Part shown: one piece after another, positions 26,488 to 35,226 of the stretch | Layout: every line of letters begins with the position of its first letter | Numbering within the stretch: position 1 is the first letter of the stretch | Assembly: GCF_039982735.1 (NCBI RefSeq) | Contig: NZ_JBDWXV010000007.1 | Coordinates: forward strand, 62,001 to 126,000 | Reading direction: 5' to 3' | Origin: Saccharospirillum sp039982735 | GTDB lineage: Bacteria; Pseudomonadota; Gammaproteobacteria; Pseudomonadales; Natronospirillaceae | DNA: 64,000 nucleotides | Notes under the pieces: model-generated | What the model was told of the DNA's origin: nothing | The model's database searches: none | The model's input: only the letters and a program-made list of their open reading frames with translations | Position numbers and translations under genes: made by a program

Positions 26488-26769
26488 TCAGTCGGTGCGC
26501 TGAGTGACTTCCAGCAAGTGGTAGCCGAACTGTGTTTTAACCGGGCCCTGGACTTCGTTGACCGGGGCACTGAATACGACGCGGTCAAACTCAGGAACCA
26601 TTTGACCGGGGCCAAAAGTGCCGAGATCACCACCATTACGGCCGGAGGGGCAACTGGAATGCTGCTGTGCCAGGGCGGCGAAGTCTTCACCGGCGGCAAT
26701 TTTTGATTTCAGGTCGTTACAGGTTGCTTCATCGGCAACCAGAATATGACGTGCTGCGGCTTGGGCCAT
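26488..26769 (-). CDS. ppiC: Parvulin-type peptidyl-prolyl isomerase
   Basis: 93 residues, a free-standing parvulin domain: ARHILV at the start, the central SGRNGGDLGTFGPGQMVPEFDRVVF and the C-terminal VKTQFGYHLLEV. It has no signal peptide and is the size of E. coli PpiC (Par10). It speeds cis-trans isomerisation of prolyl bonds in the cytoplasm. Transcribed convergently with the molybdopterin enzyme, 25 bases away. Confidence 0.94.
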   Translation of the reverse strand: MAQAAARHILVADEATCNDLKSKIAAGEDFAALAQQHSSCPSGRNGGDLGTFGPGQMVPEFDRVVFSAPVNEVQGPVKTQFGYHLLEVTQRTD

Positions 26770-26999
26770 GATTGTGCTCTCACTGTTTTACGGGTTCAAA
26801 GGAATGACAATATTACCATACGTATTCGGGGTACGGGCTGGTCAGTTACTTAGCCGCTGCACCCACTACCCGCACTGGGGCCAGAGACGGCGATAAACAG
26901 AACACGGAGCCCGGCCACCACGCCTCTATTGCCGCAGACTATCAGTCAGGCTAACCTGCATTGATCGCAGTCGAGTCTGCCCAATAACAAGGCCCAAGC

Positions 27000-27251
27000 A
27001 TGCCCGAGAAACAAGTCAACAACCCACTTCACGGCATCACCCTGGAGACGGTCGTGGTTCGACTGCAGGGGCATTACGGATGGGAAGGGCTCAGCCAACG
27101 GGTCAATATCAATTGCTTTAAAAGCGACCCTTCGGTGAAATCAAGCCTGAAATTCTTGCGGCGCACGCAGTGGGCCCGGGATCAGGTAGAAGCATTGTAT
27201 GTGGCGACCTTCGCTGCCTGGCCTTATGCGCAGGAGCCGCCGCAACGGTAA
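27000..27251 (+). CDS. VF530 family (DUF2132) protein
   Basis: 83 residues beginning MPEKQVNNPLHGITLETVV, with GWEGLSQRVNINCFKSDPSVKSSLKFLRRTQWAR in the middle. This is the VF530/DUF2132 fold, a small helical DNA-binding-type protein known structurally from Vibrio and widespread in marine gammaproteobacteria. Physiological role unknown. It stands alone, with an ATG at 27000. Confidence 0.87.
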   Translation: MPEKQVNNPLHGITLETVVVRLQGHYGWEGLSQRVNINCFKSDPSVKSSLKFLRRTQWARDQVEALYVATFAAWPYAQEPPQR

Positions 27252-27374
27252 ATCCGCTCTGAACAGGCCGACTTATTCAGGACCCAACCGGTGGTTCCGT
27301 AAAGAATGGCACCAACGGCTTTTATAACGCTATATTAGTACCGTCCTGCTTAGGCTCTGGAGAGGGAAATCCTG

Positions 27375-29111
27375 ATGTACCTATCGAAGTCATTCCCGGC
27401 TCTGGTTGCCATGGCTGCGCTCGCAGGCTGTGATACAGACGGCGACCCAAACAGCAAAACCGTATACATCAACGTTCCGGCCATAACCATCAACGGCGCC
27501 TTTTCCCTGAACGGCGGCTCATTCCCGGCGTCACAATATGAACACGGAATAATCTCTCTGGCCGATAGCAACGGCAACGAAGCGCCACTGGGCAAAACAT
27601 ACAGTGTTAGCTATCAGACCGAGGTGGTCGCTGGTAACTACCGAACACAGTACAGCCATGTTTATGGAGGAGCACAGGTTCCTGTCAACAGGGGCAAGGA
27701 GATCGAGACAGGGTTCTCTTTGCTGGAAGACCAGTCGCTGGACATCAACGCCACGGCGTTCCAGGCGCAATTTACCTTAACCCTCAACGGTGCGCCGTTT
27801 CCAGCCAGTGAATACGACGACGCTTTGTTCTACTTGCAGCCAGAGGATGGTGGCGAGCGCATTCTGCTGGGCAACAGTCACGCTGTGCTTCCACCGGTCA
27901 TGCTGATGCCCGGCGATTACGAGGTGATTTACACTCTGGAGACGCCAGGTGCGACGGTACCCCTGAACCAGAACGCCATCGTCGGGCAGGTAGTGGTGAA
28001 CGATAGCGCCATCAACATAACCATCGATGTAAAAGCAACGGATTTTCGGCTATCGGCCACACTGGATGGTCTTGCGTTTCCAGTCAGCCAGTACAACGAC
28101 GGCAACTTTCTGCTGGTATCATCCACTCAGGATAGGGTCGAACTGGGCGACAGCTACAACCTGCCGTTCTCTGTAAGAGTCATCGAAGGCACTTACGATC
28201 TTATTTACCGGCACGAGACTGGTACGGCCGTTCCGGCCAATACTGAAGCGATTATCCTCAGTGATCAGGAAATCAGCCAAGCTACCCCCATCGCTGAGCC
28301 CAACATTCCGAGTATTCTCATAACACCAATCTATACACTGGACGGTGTACCCTTCCCGATCAGCGAATACCAGGATGCCAACATCTTCCTGCGGGGCACC
28401 AACCAGAACGACCTGTTTTTTCTTGGCAACACACACGACCCCGACCCGGCGGCGGTGCGCATTATTCCTGGTACATACGATGTGATTTACCGTCACGAAA
28501 CCGGTAGTTCAGTGCCACAGAATACCAATGCCGTTGTCATGCAAGCCACCGTACTCAACAGTTCAGGACAGCTGGCGATTGCCGTGCAATCAGCGATTGC
28601 AACCGCAACGTTCAGTTTGAATGACGCATCGTTCACAACCAACCCGGTACACTACGGTCGGTTTTTCCTGGAAGGGTCTGAGGAAGGTGACACAATATTT
28701 CTGGGTAACAGCTACAACGGCAGTGGCACAGTCCGCGTTATTCCAACGACTTATGATGTAATTTACGAGCACGTGACCGGTAGTCAGGTACCAGGCAACA
28801 AACACGCTACCATCCTCAGCGACGTGGACGTAAACAATACCACAGCACTGCCAGTGAACCTGGAGGCCACTCAAATTCACCCTTCGTTTACCCTGAACGG
28901 GTTCCCTTTTCCGGCAACCCTGGATGAGCATGCGCTATTCGTGATGCAAAAAACGGACATGGACAATGAGGTTTACCTGGGGAGAAGTTTCCTCTCGCCA
29001 ACAACCCTGTTCGCTTTAAACGGCAACTACGACGTATTTTACGAGTACATCAATGGTGCCACTATTCCCGTTAATGATCGCATCAAAATACGGAACCTCG
29101 TTCTTCCCTGA
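27375..29111 (+). CDS. Lipoprotein with six tandem ~85-residue repeats
   Basis: 578 residues. Lipobox LAGC (Cys about residue 19) is followed by six head-to-tail modules of roughly 80-90 residues. Each reads approximately FxLNGxxFPxSxYxxxxFxL, then D-x-V-x-L-G-x-S-Y, then VRVIPGTYDVIYxHxTGxxVPxNTxAxI. The GTYDVIYRHETG block resembles the carboxypeptidase-regulatory or bacterial Ig-like beta-sandwich pattern, but I recognise no named family. Likely a surface-exposed, stalk-like lipoprotein. The repeats differ at most positions, so they are old rather than recent duplications. GGAGAGGG lies upstream of the ATG. Confidence 0.8.
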   Translation: MYLSKSFPALVAMAALAGCDTDGDPNSKTVYINVPAITINGAFSLNGGSFPASQYEHGIISLADSNGNEAPLGKTYSVSYQTEVVAGNYRTQYSHVYGGAQVPVNRGKEIETGFSLLEDQSLDINATAFQAQFTLTLNGAPFPASEYDDALFYLQPEDGGERILLGNSHAVLPPVMLMPGDYEVIYTLETPGATVPLNQNAIVGQVVVNDSAINITIDVKATDFRLSATLDGLAFPVSQYNDGNFLLVSSTQDRVELGDSYNLPFSVRVIEGTYDLIYRHETGTAVPANTEAIILSDQEISQATPIAEPNIPSILITPIYTLDGVPFPISEYQDANIFLRGTNQNDLFFLGNTHDPDPAAVRIIPGTYDVIYRHETGSSVPQNTNAVVMQATVLNSSGQLAIAVQSAIATATFSLNDASFTTNPVHYGRFFLEGSEEGDTIFLGNSYNGSGTVRVIPTTYDVIYEHVTGSQVPGNKHATILSDVDVNNTTALPVNLEATQIHPSFTLNGFPFPATLDEHALFVMQKTDMDNEVYLGRSFLSPTTLFALNGNYDVFYEYINGATIPVNDRIKIRNLVLP

Positions 29112-29279
29112 AATTTTCTTTAAGGGCCTCCCCCGGCCCATTGAGTAAAAATCCAGCTGAATGCACGATCTAGCGCACACCAGTTATGCACCCGAAGATC
29201 GAACTGATTGCCCACTGCACAGTCAGAGCGGCTGTCAGCATGCCTAAAACACACGCTGGTTTGCTACAGAACAATGTCA

Positions 29280-30194
29280 TCATTTCAACAGCGCTTCCCG
29301 AATGACACCCGTTAACGCGGTAGCCTGCCTGTCACTTCCCAGCCGCTGAATCATCTTTTCACCCTTCATGATCACCGGCTGCTGCCACAGATAACGCATC
29401 TTCATCACCTCTTTTAGTAGCGGGCTGACTATCGCTGCCAATCTGAGCCCCCACCAGGGAAATGCCGACATCCTGGCGCTGATCCCCATCGTCTGAAAGG
29501 CGTTCTGCCAATCGGCTTTGCTCACTGCCAACCCGGGGTCGTGAAACACCTCCCAGTCGAGCAACGGCCCGTTCAGTAGCTTCGCCGTATTCGTACACAG
29601 ATCTGGCAGATAACTGTAGTAATGCACATGCTGGTCGTCGTGTGGCAGTTTCAGTCGGACCCTGTTGCCTTTAACCGAAGCCATCAGGTCCAGCCAGGTC
29701 ATGGTTGTGTTGGGGCCGATAAAATCGCCAGCGCGCACGATCAATACCCGCGCACCCTGCTCGCTGGCCCGTTGCAGTCGCTGCTCCATCTGCTGACGAA
29801 TAAGGCCTTTGTCGGTCGGTGGGTTCATGCGAACCTGTTCATCAACCGGCTCAGCCTGCGGCGCATACCCATACACATTCCCCGGGAATACGAGCTGAAG
29901 TTTTAGCTGTTCGGCCGCTCTCACAGCCGGTTCCAGCATGGCCAGCGCTTGCTGATGCCAGCGGTGGTACTGCGGATTGGCAGCATAGACCAGCAAGTCG
30001 GCCCCTCGTGCGGCTTGTAATACGGCCGACTCATCCTGAGCGCTACCGCTGATAACACAGTCTGGTTGTAGCCAGCCGGGTGCCTTGGCCGGGTCGCGCA
30101 TCAGCGCGCGGATACCCCAGCCCTGCTCACGCAGGGCGAGCGCCATTTGTGCGCCGAAATTGCCCGTAATGCCGATGATCAATGCAGTTTTCAT
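29280..30194 (-). CDS. NAD(P)-binding epimerase/reductase-like protein
   Basis: 304 residues with the N-terminal Rossmann motif ALIIGITGNFGAQMALAL, the YAANPQYHRWHQQA strand and an atypical active site VFPGNVYGYAP, in place of the usual S-x(n)-Y-x-x-x-K. It belongs to the atypical/extended SDR (NmrA/epimerase-like) group; substrate unknown. Divergently transcribed from a LysR regulator 93 bases away, whose target it probably is. AAGGAGA precedes the ATG. Confidence 0.86.
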   Translation of the reverse strand: MKTALIIGITGNFGAQMALALREQGWGIRALMRDPAKAPGWLQPDCVISGSAQDESAVLQAARGADLLVYAANPQYHRWHQQALAMLEPAVRAAEQLKLQLVFPGNVYGYAPQAEPVDEQVRMNPPTDKGLIRQQMEQRLQRASEQGARVLIVRAGDFIGPNTTMTWLDLMASVKGNRVRLKLPHDDQHVHYYSYLPDLCTNTAKLLNGPLLDWEVFHDPGLAVSKADWQNAFQTMGISARMSAFPWWGLRLAAIVSPLLKEVMKMRYLWQQPVIMKGEKMIQRLGSDRQATALTGVIREALLK

Positions 30195-30229
30195 AGTGAT
30201 TCTCCTTGCCTGTCTGAGTTGATACCGCC

Positions 30230-30258
30230 ATTCTATTATTCATATCGATATATAGAAT
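30230..30258. promoter_or_regulatory. Candidate LysR binding site
   Basis: ATTCTAT (30230-30236) and ATAGAAT (30252-30258) form a perfect 7-bp inverted repeat, with the 10-bp palindrome ATATCGATAT (30242-30251) adjacent. It sits between the divergent SDR and LysR starts, where a LysR dimer-of-dimers normally binds. Confidence 0.45.
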
Positions 30259-30287
30259 CGACAATAATTGGCCGTGGATATGCATAT

Positions 30288-31163
30288 ATGAATAACCTCG
30301 ACTGGCAACACTGGCAGTACTTTCTGCACATTGCACAGGCAGGCAGCCTGAATCGGGCCGCTGACGCACTGGGTGTTTCTCAGCCCACCCTGTCGCGGCA
30401 CTTGCACACCCTGGAACAACAACTCGGCCAGACACTGTTCGACCGCAGCACCCAGGGGCTGTCCCCAACCCGCTTCGGACAAAGCCTCATAGAGGAAGCC
30501 GAACAGATGCGCACCTCGGCCCAACGGCTCGAACGCCTGGCCGCCGGGCAGGACCAGGCCGTGACGGGGCGGGTTCGCTTGTCGGCTAACGAACCGATCG
30601 CCCTTCACTATTTACCCAGAATTCTTCCGGATTTCATGGATGACAATCCGGCACTCTCGGTCGAAGTGGAAGTCACCAACAAAGCCACCAGCCTGGACAA
30701 GCGCGATGCTGACATTGCGATCCGAATGTTCCCCCCGCAGCAGCCCGACCTGATCGCGCGCCACCTCTTTGATATTCCCCTTGGCTTTTTCGCCAGCGCC
30801 CGCTATTTCGCCAGGCACGGCAACCCGACGAGTGCGGATGCACTGCTCACACATCGGTTACTGGGCTATGACCGCGACAAACAATTTGAAAACGGCGCTG
30901 CCGATTTGGGCTGGTCGATTCGCAATGAGGACTTTTACTTTCGAACGGACAGTATGTCGCTGCACCTGGAAATGGCGTGTCACGGTGGTGGGATTGTCGG
31001 GACACACAAACAACTGGCTACGTCATTGGGGCTGCTGCCCGTCGAGGTTGAAATAACGCTACCAAGCCTACCGCTCTATTTGTGCTGCCACCGGGATGTG
31101 AAGCACAACCGCCGAATACGATTGCTGATGGATTTTCTGGCAGATCGACTGGATTGTTTTTAG
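30288..31163 (+). CDS. LysR family regulator
   Basis: 291 residues: N-terminal winged helix with FLHIAQAGSLNRAADALGVSQ, then PTLSRHLHTLEQQLGQTLFDR, and a LysR substrate-binding domain (RVRLSANEPIALHYLPRIL, CHGGGIVGTHKQLA). Start at ATG 30288. It is divergent from the SDR gene and most likely controls it and itself through the palindromes in between. The stop overlaps the end of a GntR remnant on the other strand by four bases. Confidence 0.94.
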   Translation: MNNLDWQHWQYFLHIAQAGSLNRAADALGVSQPTLSRHLHTLEQQLGQTLFDRSTQGLSPTRFGQSLIEEAEQMRTSAQRLERLAAGQDQAVTGRVRLSANEPIALHYLPRILPDFMDDNPALSVEVEVTNKATSLDKRDADIAIRMFPPQQPDLIARHLFDIPLGFFASARYFARHGNPTSADALLTHRLLGYDRDKQFENGAADLGWSIRNEDFYFRTDSMSLHLEMACHGGGIVGTHKQLATSLGLLPVEVEITLPSLPLYLCCHRDVKHNRRIRLLMDFLADRLDCF

Positions 31164-31324
31164 GGTTGCGCAATGCTTGCACCGCGATTGGGCTGAATGC
31201 TGACGATACGGCGCAATGCCAGTCGTTGCAGAGCCGAACGTATGTGATTGCGGTTAGCCTTCAGGCTGTCTACCAGTTGCGCCTCAACCAGCCTGGTACC
31301 TGGCGGTAGCCGCTGTTGCGGTAC
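31160..31324 (-). pseudogene. GntR-family regulator remnant
   Basis: Reading the minus strand gives VPQQRLPPGTRLVEAQLVDS, then LKANRNHIRSALQRLALRR and IVSIQPNRGASIAQP, then a stop. This is the wing and recognition helix of a GntR/FCD regulator (canonical form PGTRLxEAxLAxxLGVSRxPVREALRRL). No start codon, no N-terminal helix 1 and no FCD ligand domain remain. It is a decayed or truncated gene of which only the DNA-binding core survives. Confidence 0.65.
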
Positions 31325-31561
31325 TCGACGGTGTACGCATCGCCGTTAGTTTCGCCGATGCTATGGTGAATCTAAACCTGAGAACGAGCAAAGTATTGAG
31401 TTACCAGTACCCGGAGAAAAAGACGGATTACCACCCGAAAAACAGCACAGCTACCCGATAACAAGCATTGATTGAAGCCACTCAAGTCGAGTGCTTGCCT
31501 TGAATTCTGAGCAGCATGGCCTAACGTCCCAAGCGTCATTCATTACAATAGGAGACTGCTC

Positions 31562-31987
31562 ACGAAACGTCACGCAAGCGCCCACTGGCAGGGTGGACTG
31601 AAAGACGGAAAAGGCACCGTTTCCACAGAAAGTGGCGTACTGGACAAACAACAGTATTCATTCGGCACGCGCTTTGAAAATGGCAAAGGCACTAATCCCG
31701 AAGAACTGATTGGCGCCGCTCATGCCGGCTGTTATTCCATGGCTCTGTCGATGATACTCGGCGAGAAAGACCTGACCGCCGACAGCATTGACACCAAAGC
31801 CGATGTCACACTGGAAGAAGTCGAGGGTGGGTTCGCCGTTACAGCGGTTCACTTAACGTTGAAAGCCAGCATTCCGGGAGCCGATGAGAAAACCTTCAAG
31901 GAAGCCGCTGAGGCTGCGAAACAAGGTTGCCCCATTTCGAAATTGCTGAAGGCAGACATAACCCTGAATGCAAGCTTAAACGCCTGA
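31562..31987 (+). CDS. OsmC family peroxiredoxin, apparent ACG start
   Basis: 141 residues when read from ACG 31562: KRHASAHWQGGLKDGKG at the start, then NPEELIGAAHAGCYSMALSM and CPISKLLKADITLNA. OsmC reduces organic hydroperoxides through two cysteines, and both are present (HAGCYSMAL and QGCPISK). The frame is open upstream to a stop at 31508-31510 but contains no ATG, GTG or TTG before the internal Met at 31739, which would remove the first 60 residues. A consensus AATAGGAG ends seven bases before the ACG, and a single T at 31563 would restore ATG. Either a rare start codon, a weakly expressed allele or a sequencing error. Confidence 0.75.
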   Translation, partial: TKRHASAHWQGGLKDGKGTVSTESGVLDKQQYSFGTRFENGKGTNPEELIGAAHAGCYSMALSMILGEKDLTADSIDTKADVTLEEVEGGFAVTAVHLTLKASIPGADEKTFKEAAEAAKQGCPISKLLKADITLNASLNA

Positions 31988-32158
31988 CACGCAATCGTAC
32001 GCTCAGAGAAAGCTCATGAGCGACGGGCGCCGGGCTGTAGAACGTTTCCAAACGCCCCGGTGCCCAGAACCCGCCGCAACGTACTGACCCCTCGATAAAA
32101 GTGCGACATCGAAAAGCCCGGCTATACTGCCCTCTGTCGCTTACAGGGAGGGCGTATC

Positions 32159-33466
32159 GTGCAGACGACTACTTGGTGTTTGGTACGGGGTTTTGGCTTG
32201 GCCATCACGGCCGCAACGATGTCGATATCTGTGCCAGCAGAGGAAACCCGGGAGCTCAGCAGCCAGGCTTTGACCATCAGCGCCCCAGCCGTCACCACCC
32301 AGTTCCAGCAATTGCTCGAACGACGCGATTTCGGCGATCGCCAGGTAGAGATTACCGACTTCCAGGGACGCACGATGATTCGCGACGCCCAGTCTCCCGA
32401 GCGTTACGCCCAGCCGGCATTGCCCACCCTGAATACTACCCGCGCTGCATCCCAGTTGATCGTACGGCCAGCGGGTACGGTAACGATCCGTCTTACCAGC
32501 GAACCCATTGACCTGCCCGGTGGTGTTGCCGTCACCCGATTTGATGAAGCCGATTCTGCCGTATCCGAAGGCTGGTTTCAGCCCACGCTGGAAGCCAGCC
32601 CGGTGCCAGCGGTTTGGGACAGCACCCTGGGTCGATATCGAATGCGCCTGTCGCTGGGTCTACGCGGCGACAACCTGCCTGCGGGCGCCACCCTGCAACA
32701 ACCGGTTACCGTACAATTTGGCTTTCGCGGCCTGAACGCCGATCCCCTTGAAGCCGTCACGCTAGAGCAGACCGGCATCGCCAACGAAAAGCATCTCGAG
32801 TTTCTGTTCCTGCCTACCACAGAGCAGCCGGTTCTGGAGCTGCGCTCGGCGATTACTGATATCGACTATCCGATTGAGGCCATGCCAAGAATCGCCCTGC
32901 GGCCGGTGAATGATTCCATGGTGGGACTTGGGCTGGGTGAAACCCTGGTACGAGTCGTCCGCTTGCAGCCGGACGGCACCGAAGCCAATGTCCTGAACAA
33001 CCTAAGAGCAACGATTGAAGTGACCGCCGGTGGCGCTATTCCCGAGCCCTCGGTGCTCACCTTTCAGGACGGGGATGCCAGGTTCATGCTCCGCTCACGC
33101 GGGCTGGAAGACGTGACAGTTCGGGTGACCGCGGGCGCCCATTCAGACAGCATCACCATACCGCAACGGTTTCCCACCACCCCGGTGCTGGCTGCACTGC
33201 TCGGTGGCGCTGTGGGCGGGTTTTCCCGACGGTTTAGCCGAAACGCCTCGGGTGGTTCCGGCGTCGCCCGCATCGCCGAAGGGTTAGCGGTCGCGATCAT
33301 CGCCTACGTGGCGGGTGTGCTGGGTGTGGGTTACCTGGGCTTGCCGGTCGCGGTCGTCAGTACAGAAGCCGGTGCTTTCCTGACCGGTGCCCTCACCGGC
33401 TTCGCCGGCGTTACTGTCATTGAATTACTCAGCAAGCGGCTCACCCCCGACAGCAGGCCCGGATGA
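32159..33466 (+). CDS. Exported hypothetical protein with C-terminal membrane region
   Basis: 435 residues from GTG 32159 (GGGAGG upstream). A signal-peptide-like N terminus is followed by a beta-rich region of about 320 residues with Ig-like strands (for example ATIEVTAGGAIPEPSVLTF). The C terminus has two or three glycine-rich hydrophobic segments (AALLGGAVGGFSRRF, VAIIAYVAGVLGVGYLGLPV, GALTGFAGVTVIELL). No family recognised. The last 42 bases overlap the end of the convergent WYL regulator gene. Confidence 0.7.
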   Translation: MQTTTWCLVRGFGLAITAATMSISVPAEETRELSSQALTISAPAVTTQFQQLLERRDFGDRQVEITDFQGRTMIRDAQSPERYAQPALPTLNTTRAASQLIVRPAGTVTIRLTSEPIDLPGGVAVTRFDEADSAVSEGWFQPTLEASPVPAVWDSTLGRYRMRLSLGLRGDNLPAGATLQQPVTVQFGFRGLNADPLEAVTLEQTGIANEKHLEFLFLPTTEQPVLELRSAITDIDYPIEAMPRIALRPVNDSMVGLGLGETLVRVVRLQPDGTEANVLNNLRATIEVTAGGAIPEPSVLTFQDGDARFMLRSRGLEDVTVRVTAGAHSDSITIPQRFPTTPVLAALLGGAVGGFSRRFSRNASGGSGVARIAEGLAVAIIAYVAGVLGVGYLGLPVAVVSTEAGAFLTGALTGFAGVTVIELLSKRLTPDSRPG

Positions 33467-34423
33467 ACGGTAACGCTGGGACAGGTGTGAGACCAGGTTT
33501 TCCATCGCCCGACGCAGGTGGGGCGGGCCAATGACCTCCAGCTCCGCGCCAAACCGTAACAACTCGCCGCAGCCGTGAGACGGGTTGCCCACGGGCATGG
33601 TAACGCGATGCCAGCCTGTCGCATCGGCCGGTTCGACAGTCGCATGGTCGAGCACATAGCTGGTGCAGAGAAATTCCATGATTTTCACCCCGGTGGCCGA
33701 CACCCGTACCTCGGCCATCACTGGAAACTGCAGGGCCTCCATCCGTCGCAGGCTGGCTTGCCAGAATTCAGTCAAATGGAAGTCGGCCGGTCGCTCAAAC
33801 ACCGTTTCCCTCAGCTCAAGTGCTTCTATCCGGGAAACGCGGTAAGTTCGAATGTCCACCCCCACCTGAGCCACCAGATACCACTGCCCACCCTTCAACA
33901 CGACGCCCAGCGGTTGAGCCTCACGCTGACGCACGCCCTTCCAGCTCTGATACGACATGCCAACCAGCCGCTGATCAAGCACCGCGGTCATCAACTGCGG
34001 CAAGTGCTCTGCCTTTTCATCATCAGAAAACCAGTTGGGTGCATCCAGCAAAAAACGGCTTTGCAGCCGGTTCGCTTCCCGTCTCATGCCTTCCGGCAGC
34101 GCCGTCATCAGTTTCAGCTGGGCATCAGCCAAGGTCGACTGCAGGCCCATCTTCTGGGCCGGGCCTGTCAAGCCGGCCAGAAACAGGGTTTCCGCCTCTT
34201 CGGCCGACAGGCCATTCAGACGCGTGCGGTAGCCGTTCAGTAACCGATACCCCCCATGAGCCCCCTGCTCGCTGTACACCGGCACCCCCATTTCACTGAG
34301 CGCATCGATGTCCCGGTAAACGGTGCGCACCGAGGTCTCACAGACCTGCGCCAGCTCCGTCGCGGTCACTTTGTCGTGGGTTTGCAATGTCATCAGCAGC
34401 TTCAGTAACCGGCCAGCTCTCAT
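33425..34423 (-). CDS. YafY-type WYL-domain regulator
   Basis: 332 residues: N-terminal HTH (RAGRLLKLLMTLQTHDKVTATELA, VSVRTVYRDIDALSEMGVPVY) and central WYL domain (VGMSYQSWKGVRQREAQPLGVVLKGGQWYLVAQ) with a WCX-like C-terminal extension. These ligand-sensing regulators of the DeoR/YafY class usually act on an adjacent gene. Divergent here from a glutathione S-transferase, with a perfect palindrome between them. Confidence 0.91.
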   Translation of the reverse strand: MRAGRLLKLLMTLQTHDKVTATELAQVCETSVRTVYRDIDALSEMGVPVYSEQGAHGGYRLLNGYRTRLNGLSAEEAETLFLAGLTGPAQKMGLQSTLADAQLKLMTALPEGMRREANRLQSRFLLDAPNWFSDDEKAEHLPQLMTAVLDQRLVGMSYQSWKGVRQREAQPLGVVLKGGQWYLVAQVGVDIRTYRVSRIEALELRETVFERPADFHLTEFWQASLRRMEALQFPVMAEVRVSATGVKIMEFLCTSYVLDHATVEPADATGWHRVTMPVGNPSHGCGELLRFGAELEVIGPPHLRRAMENLVSHLSQRYRSSGPAVGGEPLAE

Positions 34424-34476
34424 GGCGTCAGGGTCTCTCGGGCAGTGTCGAAAATTTTTTTCAGTATAGCGCTTAT

Positions 34477-34497
34477 ACCTGACACAAGATGTCAGGT
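34477..34497. promoter_or_regulatory. Candidate WYL regulator operator
   Basis: ACCTGACA-CAAGA-TGTCAGGT: perfect 8-bp arms with a 5-base spacer, midway between the divergent WYL-regulator and GST genes. A TATACT (-10-like, minus strand, near 34463-34468) lies beside it. YafY-type regulators typically bind TGACA/TGTCA repeats in front of GST-like targets. Confidence 0.63.
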
Positions 34498-34559
34498 TTG
34501 GTCACTACCATGACCCGAGCACTACCACTGACACCCAATACCACCCAAGGAGACTGACC

Positions 34560-35207
34560 ATGAGCAAAGACACCATCCTTCTGTACCATGCGCCCCAAAC
34601 ACGCGGAACCGGCATTTGGTTCCTGCTGGAAGAGCTGGGCGTTCCTTACGAAATGAAGATCCTGAACCTAAAGAAAGGCGAGAACCAGGAGCCGGAGTTT
34701 CTGGACATCAACCCACTTGGCAAGTTCCCGACGCTGGTTCATAACGGCATGGTGATTACCGAGCAGGTTGCGTGCTACCTCTACCTGGCTGACCTCTTTC
34801 CTGAAAAGGGTCTGGCCCCCGGTCTGAATGACCCGAAGCGCGGTGCCTATCTGCGCTGGATGGCGTATCAGGGCAGCAGTTTTGAACCCGCCGTTGTCGA
34901 CCGTGCCCTAAAACGCGAACCGGGTGATCCGTCCATCATGCCGTATCGAAGCTTCGAGCAGATGCAAAGCACCCTGTTCGACCAGATTGCCAAAGCCCCC
35001 TACTTACTGGGCGAAAAACCCTACGCCGTCGATTTTTTCTGGGGGATGACACTGAAATGGTGCCGTCAGTTCGGCATGGTAGATACCAACCCAGCGGTTG
35101 ATGCTTATATTGAACGCATTATCTCGCGCCCGGCCTATATCAACGTCGAACAGCAGGACCAGAAACTGGCGGAAGACCAGGCTGCAGCGCAAGCAGAAAC
35201 AGCCTGA
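34560..35207 (+). CDS. Glutathione S-transferase
   Basis: 215 residues: N-terminal thioredoxin-like domain (LLYHAPQTRGTGIWFLLEELG, LDINPLGKFPTLVHNG with the cis-Pro, MVITEQVACYLYLADLF with the Glu-Gln/Ser-type glutathione site) and helical C-terminal domain (PYLLGEKPYAVDFFWGM). Presumably conjugates or reduces electrophiles with glutathione; substrate unknown. Expression is probably induced through the divergent WYL regulator. AAGGAGACTGACC precedes ATG 34560. Confidence 0.94.
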   Translation: MSKDTILLYHAPQTRGTGIWFLLEELGVPYEMKILNLKKGENQEPEFLDINPLGKFPTLVHNGMVITEQVACYLYLADLFPEKGLAPGLNDPKRGAYLRWMAYQGSSFEPAVVDRALKREPGDPSIMPYRSFEQMQSTLFDQIAKAPYLLGEKPYAVDFFWGMTLKWCRQFGMVDTNPAVDAYIERIISRPAYINVEQQDQKLAEDQAAAQAETA

Positions 35208-35226
35208 TGTGTGTGCAGTAACTGGC

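Noticed and set aside
17674..29111. Repeated DNA inside the beta-helix, FG-GAP and six-repeat genes as CRISPR or satellite
   Set aside because: The repeats are in frame, vary at many positions and differ in length; they encode protein repeats.
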